Positions 22,477 through 34,221 of a DNA stretch of 64,000 nt are shown in pieces; within the stretch, counting starts at the first letter, position 1, and each line of letters opens with the position of its first letter. The notes under the pieces were generated by a model. It was given only the letters and a program-made list of their open reading frames with translations, was not told the origin of the DNA and ran no database searches. The DNA lies in contig OX637620.1 of assembly GCA_951802195.1 (NCBI GenBank), forward strand, positions 558,001 to 622,000. Reading direction: 5' to 3'. Both the position numbers and the translations under genes were made by a program. This stretch comes from Tausonia pullulans (lineage: Eukaryota > Basidiomycota > Tremellomycetes > Cystofilobasidiales > Mrakiaceae).

Positions 22477-24506
22477 GTTTTCGGAGGACCCGGCAAGAGA
22501 ATAAGTGTAGAGAGAAAGAAAACAAACATTGAGGACGATTGAACTAACCCAAGTTCACAGGCAGCGAAAGAGAAGGCTTATCTTTTCAGTCGTATGTTGA
22601 GCAATCGGAGACGAGAAACGAGAAAGTCAGATTAGAAGACTATGCACACCTTATTCGATGCGACGCATCACGTCGGCAATCGCCATGGAGGAGTCTTGGG
22701 TTGTTGAGATATGAATCGTCTCGATGTCGCCAGGAGAAAGTGATGGCTAGAAGGACTCGGTCACCAATGGCCTGGCTCCTCTATCCAGGTAAAGGAATGA
22801 CTCGTGCTCGTGCTCAACGACGAGCGGGTGACCTTAATTAAGCCACTTAATAGTGAACTCCTGTGAGGACAAGCGAAGCTGGCGGCAAGTGCGAGACAGA
22901 CAGGCAGGTCCAAGTCGTCAGCGCGCTGTTCGTCTTCTGGGCTTTGGTCCACCGGAACAAATATCATCCGACTCGCGAGCTCCACCCTAAGAGCACCCAG
23001 AGCCAGATCAACAGACCCTCAGGTATTCAGTCTTTGAGGAATGTATCACCTGATGTGCAAACCCGAAACCTATGGTCCTTATTTTAGGAGCGGCTCGCCG
23101 TCGACTAGGACCCAGGCTTCGATGAGGATCAGGTGACGCATAGATCGTGAGCCGTTCAGAGGGGCAGGATGGGACGGAATGGGAGTAGAAAAACAAGAGA
23201 GGTGTCGATGGCTGAGCCAGCAATGGAGCGCGGACAGTAGAAGTGGATGATGGATGTGAGAGGAGACCGCCATGCCCGTCTCCCCGGGTCATTGCACAGG
23301 CCACCACACGTGAGAAGCCTTGACAAAGATATGTCCAGCTCAACATCGCAAATTCGAGAGCACACGGCCACTTAGGAGATCCTGTTAGGACGACTAGGTG
23401 AGATTTGCTGCATGCGTGCGAGGCTGAGAGTTGCTATGGCGTGCGGATGCAAAACCTGCATATGAGTCTGCCATCCGAGATCATCACTCGAGATGAAACC
23501 TACACGTAACTCAAGAGATGTCGCGTGCCCCCTCCCCTCATGTGTCTGAGGTTTCTGTAGTCCGCAGCTCAGAAATCGCAAAAGGGCAAATCTCTTTGCA
23601 CTGTTGGCCGCCACACTAAGACTGGCCAGCCGAGCAGTTCGGCCTTCACCTTTTTACCTCCCCGCAGAGATGATGTAGTGAGGCGTATTGAGGGGTGTCA
23701 GATGTCCCCATCTACCTCGTCGAGAGTTGACACACACCCTTTGCGGCGAACGTCGGAGCGAGGGAGGACCGCGGAGCCACTGCCGCAAGTCGACCGGCGG
23801 GACGGGCATGAGTTTGCGACGTACATGTTGCATGTGCGGATATTTTCCTGCCGGCCTTCCCTCCTGCATTGGACCCGAGCGTGCATCTCTCTCTGAGAGG
23901 AAGCGAGCGAGACCTCTGCGATCTGATGAGCGTGGAATCGTCGCCAACATGCAGTTCCCGCGCGCTGATCTGTTGAGATCGACGCTGCGCTTGCGTCAAG
24001 GATTAATGCCACATCGTCTTGTCGGCTTTCTACGAAGCCCCCAGCTAAATGAGATCTTGCTTCCGCTCCTCGCTCGGTTCCTGCGGTCTTGCGTTCGGGT
24101 TTTGTCGGGGAGAGACTCTTCTTCCCCGGTCTCCAGGGAGAAAAGGGGTGAGAGGAGCGAGGAAGGAGACCCCGCTCAGCTCATTCTCCCGGCCTCTCGC
24201 CAGCTCCTTTCTTTCCCCCATTCCAATCGAGGACCCGGGTTGTACACCGCCGACTCTCTCGCCCAGGCATCCGTCGTCGTCACCATTCTGGCCAGCCGAG
24301 AGAAAGACCTCGCTCAGCGTTGTTGCTCGCCCGTCGGCTGTCGTCGCCCTCTCACCTACCGCCCTCGCGTCTACCTCTCTCTTGCCCTCTCTTGCTGTTC
24401 CTCGCTCGCGCACACGACCCTGCCTCCCTTCTTCTCCCTCTCGCCAGCTTCACCCCTCCGACTTCGCTCTTTCAAAGATCATCTCCCCGCCCACCTTCAA
24501 CCAGCG
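22477..24506. other. Poorly resolved stretch upstream of the Zn2Cys6 gene, with weak coding traces
   Basis: On the minus strand, an exon-like piece at about 22742-22651 reads PSLSPGDIETIHIST and TTQDSSMAIADVMRRIE before TAA (22651-22653). It could be the C-terminal exon of a further gene. Another piece near 23140-23085 reads MRHLILIEAWVLVDGEPLLK. I cannot join them into a protein. From 23640 on, the plus strand becomes pyrimidine-rich (24050-24500), which is the presumed promoter and 5' leader of the transcription factor gene. No RNA gene or repeat is seen. Confidence 0.35.
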
Positions 24507-27500
24507 ATGCCCCTCTCCGAAAAGAGCCCAGATCCGGTCGCATCGACGTCGGCCTCGGCCGCTTCCGGGCTTCCCGCTCCAGCTCCCGCCGCCGCGAAGA
24601 AGGGCAAGCGCAAGGCCGACAAGGACAAGGATGAGGAGGGCTCCCATTCCGGCACGGGCACGCCCACCCAGAAGCGGAGCCGGGTGCACTTCTCCTGCGT
24701 AGAGGTTGGTATATCTCTTCGAGCCCGGGCTTTCGGCTTGGGCCCGTCTACCCTAGGCCCCGTCGCCATGTGCCATTCTCCGGTCTGCTAGCCGTTGTGG
24801 ACTCTCCCTGGTCGCTTCGCTGACGTGCATCGCGTCCGCCTCTTCTCCTCCCTCGCCCCCCCTTGCAGTGCAACCGGTACGTCGTCACCCTGGCTTTGAC
24901 TTGGCACCTCTCCTTCCTTCTCGCCGGAGGCTGACACCCGAAAGCACACCTCTTTGCTAGTCGAAAGCAGAAGGTTTGATCTCGTCACGTCCTCTTCCGC
25001 TCGCGCATCCTCTCTCCTCCATGTCCTCTGACAGCCTTCCTTCCCTACCGCTTGCATTCTAGTGTGACCGTCAGTCGCCCTGCGGTCACTGTCTGGCACG
25101 CAAGATCCCTCACCTCTGCCGGCCGTTCATCAACGGTGTCGAAGACCCGGCGGTTGTCGAGTGCGTCACCAGACTCTCCTCTCCCTCTTCGTGGGGTTCG
25201 GAAGCACATCCGAGCCTCATTTTTATGCTGATCCGTTCGGCTTCTCCTTGATTTGCACGCTACTAGAGCTGATGTTCGAGCCCGATTGGACCGAATTGAG
25301 AATCTGCTCAGCGGCCTCGTCAGCGAGACGAGGAACGGCGGCACCACCTCCTCAAGCGGCGATGTGAAGCGGCTCCGCGTGCTTTCCTCCCCGTTGCCCA
25401 TTCTCAAACTCGGCGCTGGAGACAGCCCGGACGACCCGATGCGGAACGGAGGCGAGACGACGGGCGACGAGGGTGGAGACGAGGATGATGAGGACGGTCC
25501 GACGGGGACGCTCCGCGGTGGCCGCTTCTACGGCCCTTCGGCGATGAGCTCCGTCAGCTCCTCCAGGATGTCGCGGATCCTCAGCTCCGTGAGTCCATGT
25601 CCTCGGAGCTAGCCAGACGAGGGTCTAGCCTTCTGATAACTTTGGACGTCGCCAGTTCCCCTCCAACACGTTTGGTGCACCTCCTCCGAATCAGCTACCC
25701 AGCTCGTCAAGCCGCCAGCGCGCGAACCATCGCGCTGCCTCGCCCTATGCGCTCCAGGGTCAACCGCTCCCGCCTCCGCTCGAGGACGCCCTCAATACGC
25801 TCGATGAGAGCGGCATTGGGCTTGATAACATAGTCGCTCTCGTGAGTCTCGAATCTGGGCCGTTGCTCGATCGGCCCGGCCAATCTTCGGTTCATCGTTT
25901 CCAACTGCTCGTGTGATGGTCCGCTGATCGGACGTCAATCGTTACCTGTTTAGATGAACAAACTGCCTGCTCGGGAAATGCGCGAGGCTCTTGTCGGGCT
26001 TTACTGGCGCGAGATCGAGTACGTACAGTGCTCTCCAGGGAGTGAGGTATCTTACTGACAGCCGCGCGCGCCATTCTCTCTCATTGCAGCTGGACGCGGT
26101 ACCACATATACCAACCCGCCTTCCAGTGCATATGTCGTCTCGCTCCTTCTCCCCTGGGTTCACTGGCTGACTTCTTCCCTACTCGAAGATCCCGCTATAT
26201 GGCATTCTTTGCGCATGAAACGTCGGGCAACCCGGTTCACACCAACATCCCCTACCCGATCCGCTCACTTGAGGCGAACGGACTGAAATGGCTCCCGCTG
26301 CTCTTCATCATGGTACATCCCTCGTATTCTCTGTCTGGCTAAGGATAAACTGCTGATGCGATTGAGCGGTGACGGTGATGGCAGATGGCAATTGCGACGC
26401 TCACTGCGCCGCTTAGCCTGTTTGGAGACGAGGAGACGCGCCGCGTCTGGAGCCGCAGTCTGGTACGTCTAGTTTCCTCACCCAATACCCATGACCTCAG
26501 GTGCTGATTGAACGTCTGCCTTCATCAGTACGGATCTGCGCGCAAGGCCATGAATATCGCCCAAGCCCTGCAGCGGGACAATCTCGACATCGTCATGGCT
26601 GGCCTCCTCATTGGCCGCTACCTGTGTGTTCTTGCCGAACCTCTCGACCAGGCGGCGCGAAGCTAATGTCTCCTCCCTTGTCTAACAGACTTCTCGTCCG
26701 CCGCGCCGCTGAGGGCTTCACTCCGCTCACGACCGCGCTCCAGCTCGGTCTCTACCGCGACGGAACACATCTTGGGATCGAGGATGCCCGCGAGGTCGAG
26801 TTGCGCCGACGGGTCTGGTCATCCGTATATCATCATGACCGGTCGCAGTCCCTCCTCGTCGGTCGGCCCTGCCTCATCTCGGACAGCTCGTGCGATACCA
26901 AGCCTCCTGCGAACCTCGAGGACCTCGACCTCGACCTCATTTCCGAGTTTCCTCCTGGTGGACGACCAATGAGCCAGCCGACGACTATGACCTATACGGT
27001 CCTCCGACACTCGCTCGCCGTCATCATGGGCAAGATCAGCCAGAGGATCTTCTCGCTCTCGCACCCGTCGTACAATACGGTCGTGGAGATTGACCAGGAG
27101 CTCATCGAGTGGAAGCATAACCTGCCGTCATACTTCAAGGTGCGCTTGCCCTCTCGCACAACTGATAGCACCCAGCTCAGACTGATGGACCCATCTGTAT
27201 GTCACAGCTCGAGAATCCCGACCGCTCGATGGACGCCAAGTATCATTTCCTCGCATTCCACCGCCAAATCCTTGCCGCCGAGTTTTACGCAACCCGTATC
27301 ACGCTTCACCGGCCATACATGCTTCGCAAGCGTGACTCGCAACTCTACGAATACTCCCGCAAGGCTGCAGTCGAGGCGGCGCGTGCCGACCTGACGAGTC
27401 GACGCGACTTCCAGCTCAACAAGCCTGCGCATCTCAATTATCGGCTCTCGCTCGGCTCATACTGGCTGCTCAATTCGTACAGTGCGTACCAGTTTTTTTT

Positions 27501-28595
27501 TAGAAGGAAATATGGTGTAGTCCTGAGCCTCTGTCTACATCCAGTTATCATTGGCATAGCGCTCCTGCTGGACCCGACAAGCACACAGGCCGATGAGCTT
27601 CGTAACCTCCTCAATGTCGTCACCGGTCGTGCCCCGGACCAGGACGGCGTGAGCCATCTCCTATCAGCGCTTCGAGGTCATCTGCTGACGACGCCCGCGT
27701 GATTGCCTTCCCCTCAGCGCGTCTCAATGGCGACCGTTCGTGAGCTGGCGATCGTCGAGCTCTTTACTCACCGTCGCTCGCACGATGACCCTATATCAGC
27801 CCCCGGCTCTCCGACGTCCTCCATGTCCGCTCTTCCCCGCCAATCCAACGCGCCTTACCTCCCTTCGTTCGCCGGCCAACGCTCTATTATAAACCAAGAC
27901 TTCCTTTCCCCCAACGCCACGTCCGTCGCGAATCAGCCGCTTGAGCCGGGTCTCTGGGGTCAGGTCGATCCGGTCGATCAACTTCTCCTCTCGTACCATA
28001 GGCAGAGGGACGCTCTTAATGCCAACACGGCGGCTCAGCATGCAGCGGCGGTGCAGCAGCAGCAACCGCCACAGCAGCAACCGCCCGTTGATAGCGCTTG
28101 GTCGGCTCGCGCCGTCGGGATGGGAGACCACTCGGTCCAGAGACCATTCTCGGATGCTGGGGGCGAGGACGATGGGGCGAGCAGTAACGGCGGAAACGGA
28201 CCACCTCCTCCTCGAGTCGACGACCGCGGGACCTATCTTACTCCTCAGGGAGGGTCCCAATACGGTGGCGCTAGGGACGGTGGGGGCCGTGGGCCCTTGT
28301 CCGGAGGCGAGCCGCATGGAACCGGTGTGTACCCGGGTGGCAACAACGGGCCGAACGATTTTACGACGCCTTGGAGTCACGGATACCAGGCTTTTTCGAG
28401 TGCTGGAGGAGGAAGCGGATTCGGCAGCGAGGAGGGTGGCGTCGGAGAGCTGCTTGGAGATGCCAAGGAGGTGGCTTTCTTGGTGAGTCCTGGCACATCG
28501 CCCCTGGATCGTCTTCCGTGCTAATCTGAGTTGCCTCGCTGCAGAACTCGCTGATCTCGGCCATCTCGAGTGGGGATGGTCCCATGGCCGCCTGA
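24507..28595 (+). CDS. Zn2Cys6 fungal transcription factor with Fungal_trans domain
   Basis: Nuclear DNA-binding regulator. The start at 24507 (MPLSEKSPDPV) is followed by a basic Lys-rich stretch and the binuclear zinc cluster CVECNRRKQKC, then DRQSPCGHC and a final Cys (spacing C-x2-C-x6-C-x5-C-x2-C-x8-C). This cluster is spread over four exons, two of them microexons. A linker and coiled-coil follow (RARLDRIENLLSGLV), then an acidic region. The Fungal_trans domain runs from about 25970 to 27710, with MRNALVGLYWRE-like and SRYMAFFAHETSGNP segments, RRVWSSVYHHDRSQSLLVGR (typical of the domain) and FYATRITLHRPYMLR. The C-terminus is low complexity, rich in Gln, Gly and Pro, and ends SSGDGPMAA before TGA 28593-28595. 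Target genes are unknown; it stands alone, with no pathway cluster beside it. Confidence 0.88.
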
Positions 28596-29353
28596 CAGCC
28601 CTGTGAATGATCAGTAGGACAAGAAAAACTTGGTTTCCTTTCCTATTACTCCTTTCTCTTTCGATGCATCTCTCTCCATCTTTCTATCTTTATATCGCGA
28701 TTATCCTCCGACTCCTGAAGGGCGAGTGCACAGCGAGAGGAAGCAACTACACTGGATCAAATACTACTAGAAGGATGCTAGTGTACCAAAAAATCTTGCG
28801 AGAACATTAAAATCACAGCGAGAGGGAGACGACAGGTATGGAGAAGTGGCATTTGATTCAGAGCATAGCAAACGCGGCACAAGCGACTACGACAGCCGGA
28901 ACCCAGAAAATTAGTTTCAGATGGATGTGAAAGTCACACACACCCAATTTCTTTTTTAAAAATCGGATCAGTCGGACAAACCTATGAACAGTCCCTGAGA
29001 AGCGTACAACGCTTGCGAGCCTTTATGGCTCGCGGCCCATTGCAGCAGTGAAGCGGTAGGCTAGAAGTGAACTCGTTTGATCGTTTACACATCGTCACTC
29101 TGTTTTAGTGTGCAGATATGGCAGGCGAACCCCTGTGAGGCGAAGCAGGCGACAGATCAGCAAGGACTCCGTGAACATGGACATCGCGGAACGGGGACAA
29201 CGCACACACGCGTATGGCCGAATCCTTCGCAGGTCCTTGGCAGCCATGGCCCTCCAAAAACAGAGATCGAAGGGGTTTCAAGCCGCTCATTGAAGGGTAG
29301 GAGATTAAGCGGGGAAGACTCGGGGTACTCACTCGCACAAAGGGCAAGGTCTT
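28596..29353. other. 3' flank of the Zn2Cys6 gene, no gene seen
   Basis: AT-richer sequence follows the stop codon (TTTCTTTTTTAAAAATC near 28950). Short frames near 29077-29350 are open on both strands but match nothing I know. No RNA gene is recognised. Confidence 0.4.
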
Positions 29354-29958
29354 TCATTGTGGTTCTGAAAGGTAAGCAGGCGAAAGTAAGTTTAGATCAC
29401 AAGTGTCCAAAATGACAAGGCGACGACTTGCTGAAGGAGCGGACCACGGACGAGGCTGGCATCTCACCCTGTGGAGATGTGGACGTCCTCACTCGCCAGA
29501 GGATCAAAAATGGCGGCGGGAGAGCTGCCATCGAAGAAGAGAAGAGGTCATCAGATAAACGTCGAAGGTTGTGGAGGGCGGTCGATACTCACAAAATTCC
29601 TCCCTCACATGAATCCAACTGCACATGGCTATACAGGTGTCTCTAGGATTCAGCCTGAAGAGAAATGAGGATTCGACAGCTTGGCCGTGGAGGAGACCAA
29701 CGGGAAGTGAATGTCAGTTTGGATACTAGCCTCGCGGAGATGGGACGATGACTCATTCAACAGGACCAAGAGACGGCGACTCCTTCTTCGCGGAGCGCAA
29801 GAAACGGAGCGGCATCGGAGGGGGCTAAAGAGAGAGAAAGAGATATTCAGTCCCATGCGAGAGTGGGACTGAGATGTCGCGATGTGACGTGAAGGTCAGC
29901 CGACTCACTTCGCATCACATTGGCCGCCAGTGAAACCAAGATCCAGGCGGACACTCAT
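29354..29958 (-). CDS. Weak hypothetical gene with intron-like signals
   Basis: From ATG at 29958 the minus strand can be read as MSVRLDLGFTGGQCDA, then a donor GTGAGT at about 29908. The next exon has RRLLVLLNESSSHLREA. A further piece reads RLNPRDTCIAMCSWIHVREE, with donor GTGAGTATC at about 29591. Then come two small exons ending with RRLVILDTC and a TGA at 29354. Donors, CTGAC-like branch sites and TTTAG/TTCAG acceptors are present, which is why I list it. The product (about 120 residues, Cys- and Arg-rich) has no recognisable domain. It may be a spliced non-coding transcript or an artefact of GC-rich sequence. Confidence 0.22.
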
Positions 29959-30943
29959 TGCCTATCGGATATGCACCACGTTTTCTCTATGTCGGCTCCG
30001 GGGTGACTTGAGGCGCAACAGAACGTCCTGTCGGTGAAAGGCGGAGGTCAAGCTTCCTCCGGCTTTCGGACCCTCGACGTTGTCACGGCCTTGTCGTTTC
30101 CACCCTTGACCTAGCGAGGCGTTACAAGTCTTTGTTGATTGCTGGTTGCGCACGTCCCTCCCGTCCCTCCCGCTCTGACCGTCCTCGTTTCTTCTCTCTC
30201 CCCTTCCTCCTAAAAGCCGACCCTTGTGAAACAGTCCTACTATATCAACTTACTTTTTTCGCGTCTGCCCTGATTCCTCACTCATTTGGGAGACCCTTCC
30301 TTCGGGGGGTGGTTCTCCCAGACCCCCGTCCATTATTGTGCCCTCGGAAGCGGAACTTCCACGCCACGAGGGCCTATCAGCGTCGGGAGAGCATGCTCCT
30401 GCCTCTTGATTATACGGGTCGGCCGGATCCACGCCGAGGTGTATTGGGGGGCCGGGACAGACTCTATGTCTTCTCTCGTTCCATGGAATTTGACGGCATG
30501 CCCCGATGGGATGTGTCGTCGAGTTCTGTCGGAATGCCCTTCTCCAGTTGCAGGTGAGTTCGGCCGTCAGGTGGTTGAGGAGACGTCGAGGATCCGAAGA
30601 AGCCAGCCAAGCAGAGGCCGACGATGTCGGAAGATTGCTGTTCCCTGGTATAGTGATCTTACGCGATGTGATGTTGGGGTGTTGAGATACGGACAAGCTG
30701 CGTCAAGAGAGAACGAGAAGGCATTTAATATGAAGAACCTCTCTTGAGATCATCACTCGGACGGCGCGCGTGCGCTTCACTACTTGGGCTTCTGTCTGAG
30801 TACCAGGTATAGTCTTGGGGTAGAAATTTACATACCAATAAGAACTGTTCCTGAGATGACAAAGGCCTTCAATTGCCTACAAAGCTGCGTCTGGGCGTAA
30901 GGCGGTTGGCGGAGGGCAAGGAGCGCGCCTGCTTCTGGCGAGG
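29959..30943. other. Stretch with overlapping open frames but no supported gene
   Basis: Between about 30250 and 30700 two plus frames and one minus frame are open at once. One plus frame, from ATG 30391, reads MLLPLDYTGRPDPRRG and ends at a GTGAGT donor at about 30557. The other is longer but lacks an early ATG. None shows a known domain. The last 150 bases are probably the promoter and leader of the GCP4 gene. Confidence 0.35.
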
Positions 30944-33900
30944 ATGTCGGCGGCGGCTGTCGCCTGACCGTGACTTTCAACACAACCACTATCACCGCTC
31001 ACCTATCCCCCAATTGCCTCTCATTTCTCTACGTTCCTGCCGTTTCCGTCCTTATCGGACAACAGACAAGTCGCCTATCCACTCGAAACAACCTAGCAGT
31101 CAGAGCAGGCATCGTGCTCGCCGAGCTCCTAGCCCTCCTCTCTGGCCGGCCTTCGTCGCTCTTCGACGCGAGCCCGCCAGAGGCCCCAACGACCTACATC
31201 ATCTCTCCAGCCTACACCCAGCTCTTTCACCCGGGCGAGGTTGCTGCCCTCGAGAGGCTTGGGGTCCTTGCTTTCCGTTACGCGGCCATCCGACGGTGGA
31301 TCGCTCAGGCGACGCGTCCACCTCCTCCTGTTGCTGCTTCCTCCTCTTCCTTCCGGCTCGATGCCCGACGACGCCAGGCCGGATCATCTCAGAACGACGA
31401 GGATTGCGCACCGACTCTGTACCTTATCTGCCTGTATGCGACTCTTCAGGATCTGCTGAAAGAGTATGACGCGCTTGTCATCGAGATCCAGGCCAAGATC
31501 GTTCGACGCGACGAGCAGTTCGTCGCTCACGGCTCAATCGTCACACTCTCGTCCCTGCTCGCCCACTTTGCGCCCTGGCAACATCCGATGGCTTCCATCT
31601 TTTCGCTTATGAAGTCTCTCACCGCGGGAACTGCGGATCCTACTCTCGAGGATGGCACTAGCAGCGTTGCGGCGATGCGTCGCGACTGGCCGCCGGGCAT
31701 CCTCATCGACCTCCTCCATGCCCGCCGTTCATGTGGTTTCGACGTCATCGCTACGCTCCATATGCATCTCTCGCGAGCGGTCCAGCGGGCGTGGTCCAAA
31801 AACCTCGTCGCATTTCTCATTCACGGTCTCACATCCGACTCGCCCGAGTCGCTTGTTGCCGACGCAGGGAACGACCCGCTCTCGCCCGGCAAGCGGATCT
31901 ATGTCTTCCGCGAGGGAGCGATGCCCAGCTTCGTCGGCCCTACAACAAGGGAGAGCATCCTCTACGTCGGGACGGCTGTTGCGACGGTGCGCGCCCAGGA
32001 GGGCAGCAAGGAGCTTCCACAGGAGATGAGGGAGCGGATGGCCGATTGGGTGCAACGAGTCCGCCCGGAGGACGAGGTTGAGTTTGCGAGGATCATTGAG
32101 AGGGTGCGAGCAGAGGTCGGAGAGTGAGCTCTTCATGGCAAGTCTATCTAAAGCGTGTCCGCTGACTCGCTGCCTTGGCGTTAGATGGCTGTGGACTAAT
32201 GTCCTCACACGTCCGGCTGTGCGAGACGCTATACAGGACCTGTGCGTTGAAGCTCTCCATAGATGCCAAAGGACCGCTGACGATGTGTTGCTCTCTTTAG
32301 CGGCGACTTCTTCCTCATGCGAGACGGCGAGCTGTGCGTGTCTCCTTCCCTACGCAATCACGCCTTGATTACGTCTGCTGAACAGGGCCGCCTATTGACC
32401 AACAGTGGCCTCGGCTTTGTCCGCGAGATCGAGGACCTCAAGTTCACTAAGCTCATCCGATCAAATCTCAGCTTAGCCTCTTCCGTCATTCGCGAGCAGG
32501 ACATCCGGCTCGCCCTTCTTCGTGCATCGGTTGGCACTCGCTCAGAGCAGAACCCGACACTTGAGAGGATCCGGTTTAACCTCGAGAAGGGCCCCCTTCG
32601 GCCGTTTCTCTCGACGCTGTCCTCCTCGACCTCGGCTTTCCACGCGTCGACCTCGGGAATGGGGACGCCGGACCTTTTCGCCTCCCATCTCCTGGGAACG
32701 CCCGTCCGTGCCACCTTCACTGTCCCTTGGCCGCTCGATCTCTTCCTCACGCCCGCGGCCACATCGGTCTACTCTCTCGTCTTCTCTTACCTCGCTGCAC
32801 TCCGTCGGACGCATACTCGTGTGCTCGCATGCTGGCTTGGGCTGAGTGGCGCCCAGAGAACGCGGCGGAGATGGACGAGCGTCGGCGAAGGCGGAGCCGA
32901 GGAGGCCGAGGCGAGAAAGCGGCTCGCGCGACAAGGCTGGGGAATGGTCCGCCTTATGCTCTGGTTTCTTGACTCGGTGATCGCTCACTTCCAGGTAAGC
33001 TGGTGCCGCCCCAGCAGTCGTCGAAGGGTACGTTGAACTGACCTAAACTTGTGCAGATGGATGTCATCGAGGTTCAGCATCTCGCACTCCTCGATAAGCT
33101 TCAGGAAGGTTGGGCCTCCTCGGTTTCAACAGCTCCCAACGATGCTCCTTCCTCACCGATCAGCCTCATATTTCCGACACCGTCTTCCCGCCGGTTCCCT
33201 CCAACGCCTCGCATTCGCACGCACTCTAACCCGACTTCTTCTCAGCTTCCCCCCTCCCGTCCTGGAAGCCCACATTCCGCCTCCTCCCCGCGGACATCTG
33301 CCTTCCCGGCGTTCCCTTCCGCCATACCTCCATCTCCGACATTGTCCTCGGGTCCCGGGGCATCCGTATTCGCGCATTCAGGGTCGTCGTCATCCCCAGC
33401 TCTTGACTTTATCACCCTTCGCGCCGCTCATGGGACATACCTCGACCTCCTTGCGGACGGTCTTCTCCTGAGCGCTCCCGATCGCGAGGCTGCTTCAACC
33501 CTCCGCGATATCCTCGGTGTGTGTGAGCAATTCGTTGGCTACGTCGAGCGCTGGGGTGGGGATGTTCTCCCTGGCTTGCTTGCTGAGGGTTACGATGACG
33601 AGGCTGGCTCCAACGTCGGTGCTCTCGTCGCCGAGCGGAGTCGTACAGTTCAGGAACTTAGGGAGGACCTCAACGGTCACCTAGAGACGTTCTTCGATCT
33701 TCTCACTCCCTCGACGTCGTCATCGGCATCGGCTGTAAACGCCACGATCAACCAGACGTTCTCTGCCGCCGGTGGAGCTGGCGACGCATCGTTCGCACCA
33801 CCCAACGCGATCCAGTCGCTCGGCCCTGGGGCGTTCGCTCGCTCGACGTCTTCCAAGGCCGCTGCCGCTCAGGGAGCAGGGAAGAAGAAGCGCGGGGGAG

Positions 33901-34079
33901 GTCAGGCGGCCGCTGCTGCCGCTCGGGCGGATGAGAGGCAGCTCGAGGCGGAGGTCAGCGCCAGGCGACATCGCGAGCAGCTAGCGTTGAGGCTGGACTT
34001 CGGGGGTTGGTTTGGGAGGAGGGAGGCGGAGGATTATGACGAGGAAGGAGCAGCGCTGGAAGAGGGGCAGACGATGTGA
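30944..34079 (+). CDS. GCP4: Gamma-tubulin complex component 4
   Basis: Subunit of the gamma-tubulin ring complex that nucleates microtubules at the spindle pole body. The N-terminal core LAELLALLSGRPSSLF matches the start of GCP4 proteins. Further matches are IISPAYTQLFHPGEVAALER, HGSIVTLSSLLAHFAPW, the segment with RRSCGFDVIATLHMHLSRA, RESILYVGTAVATV, DLGDFFLMRDGEL (GRIP1), then FTVPWPLDLFLTPAAT, DSVIAHFQMDVIEVQH and the tail ALRLDFGGWF (GRIP2). TGA ends at 34079. The long frame has no ATG at its start (GTG at 30970), so I infer a five-codon first exon (ATG 30944, MSAAA) joined to 31066 by an intron with a weak GTCGCC donor. The start is the least certain part. A Ser/Pro-rich insertion lies between GRIP2 helices (about 33140-33400). 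Confidence 0.85.
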
Positions 34080-34221
34080 CGATCTTTGATGACTTGATTT
34101 TCTCTTACTCGCGAGTCGCTGGGTCAGGAAAAACGGCCGTGGTATTATACAAAGTGACGTAAGAGGAGATGCTAGCTAATTCAGCAGAGGGGATGTTGAT
34201 AGAGAGGGAGAGCTGAGATCT

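Noticed and set aside
22477-23350. Possible STE3-type pheromone receptor because of hydrophobic minus-strand segments
   Set aside because: None of the conserved STE3 helix motifs could be read in any frame, and the neighbouring genes are not those I associate with a mating-type locus.
30286-30747. 154-codon plus-strand open frame
   Set aside because: It begins at a non-ATG codon, has no recognisable domain, and overlaps other open frames on both strands.
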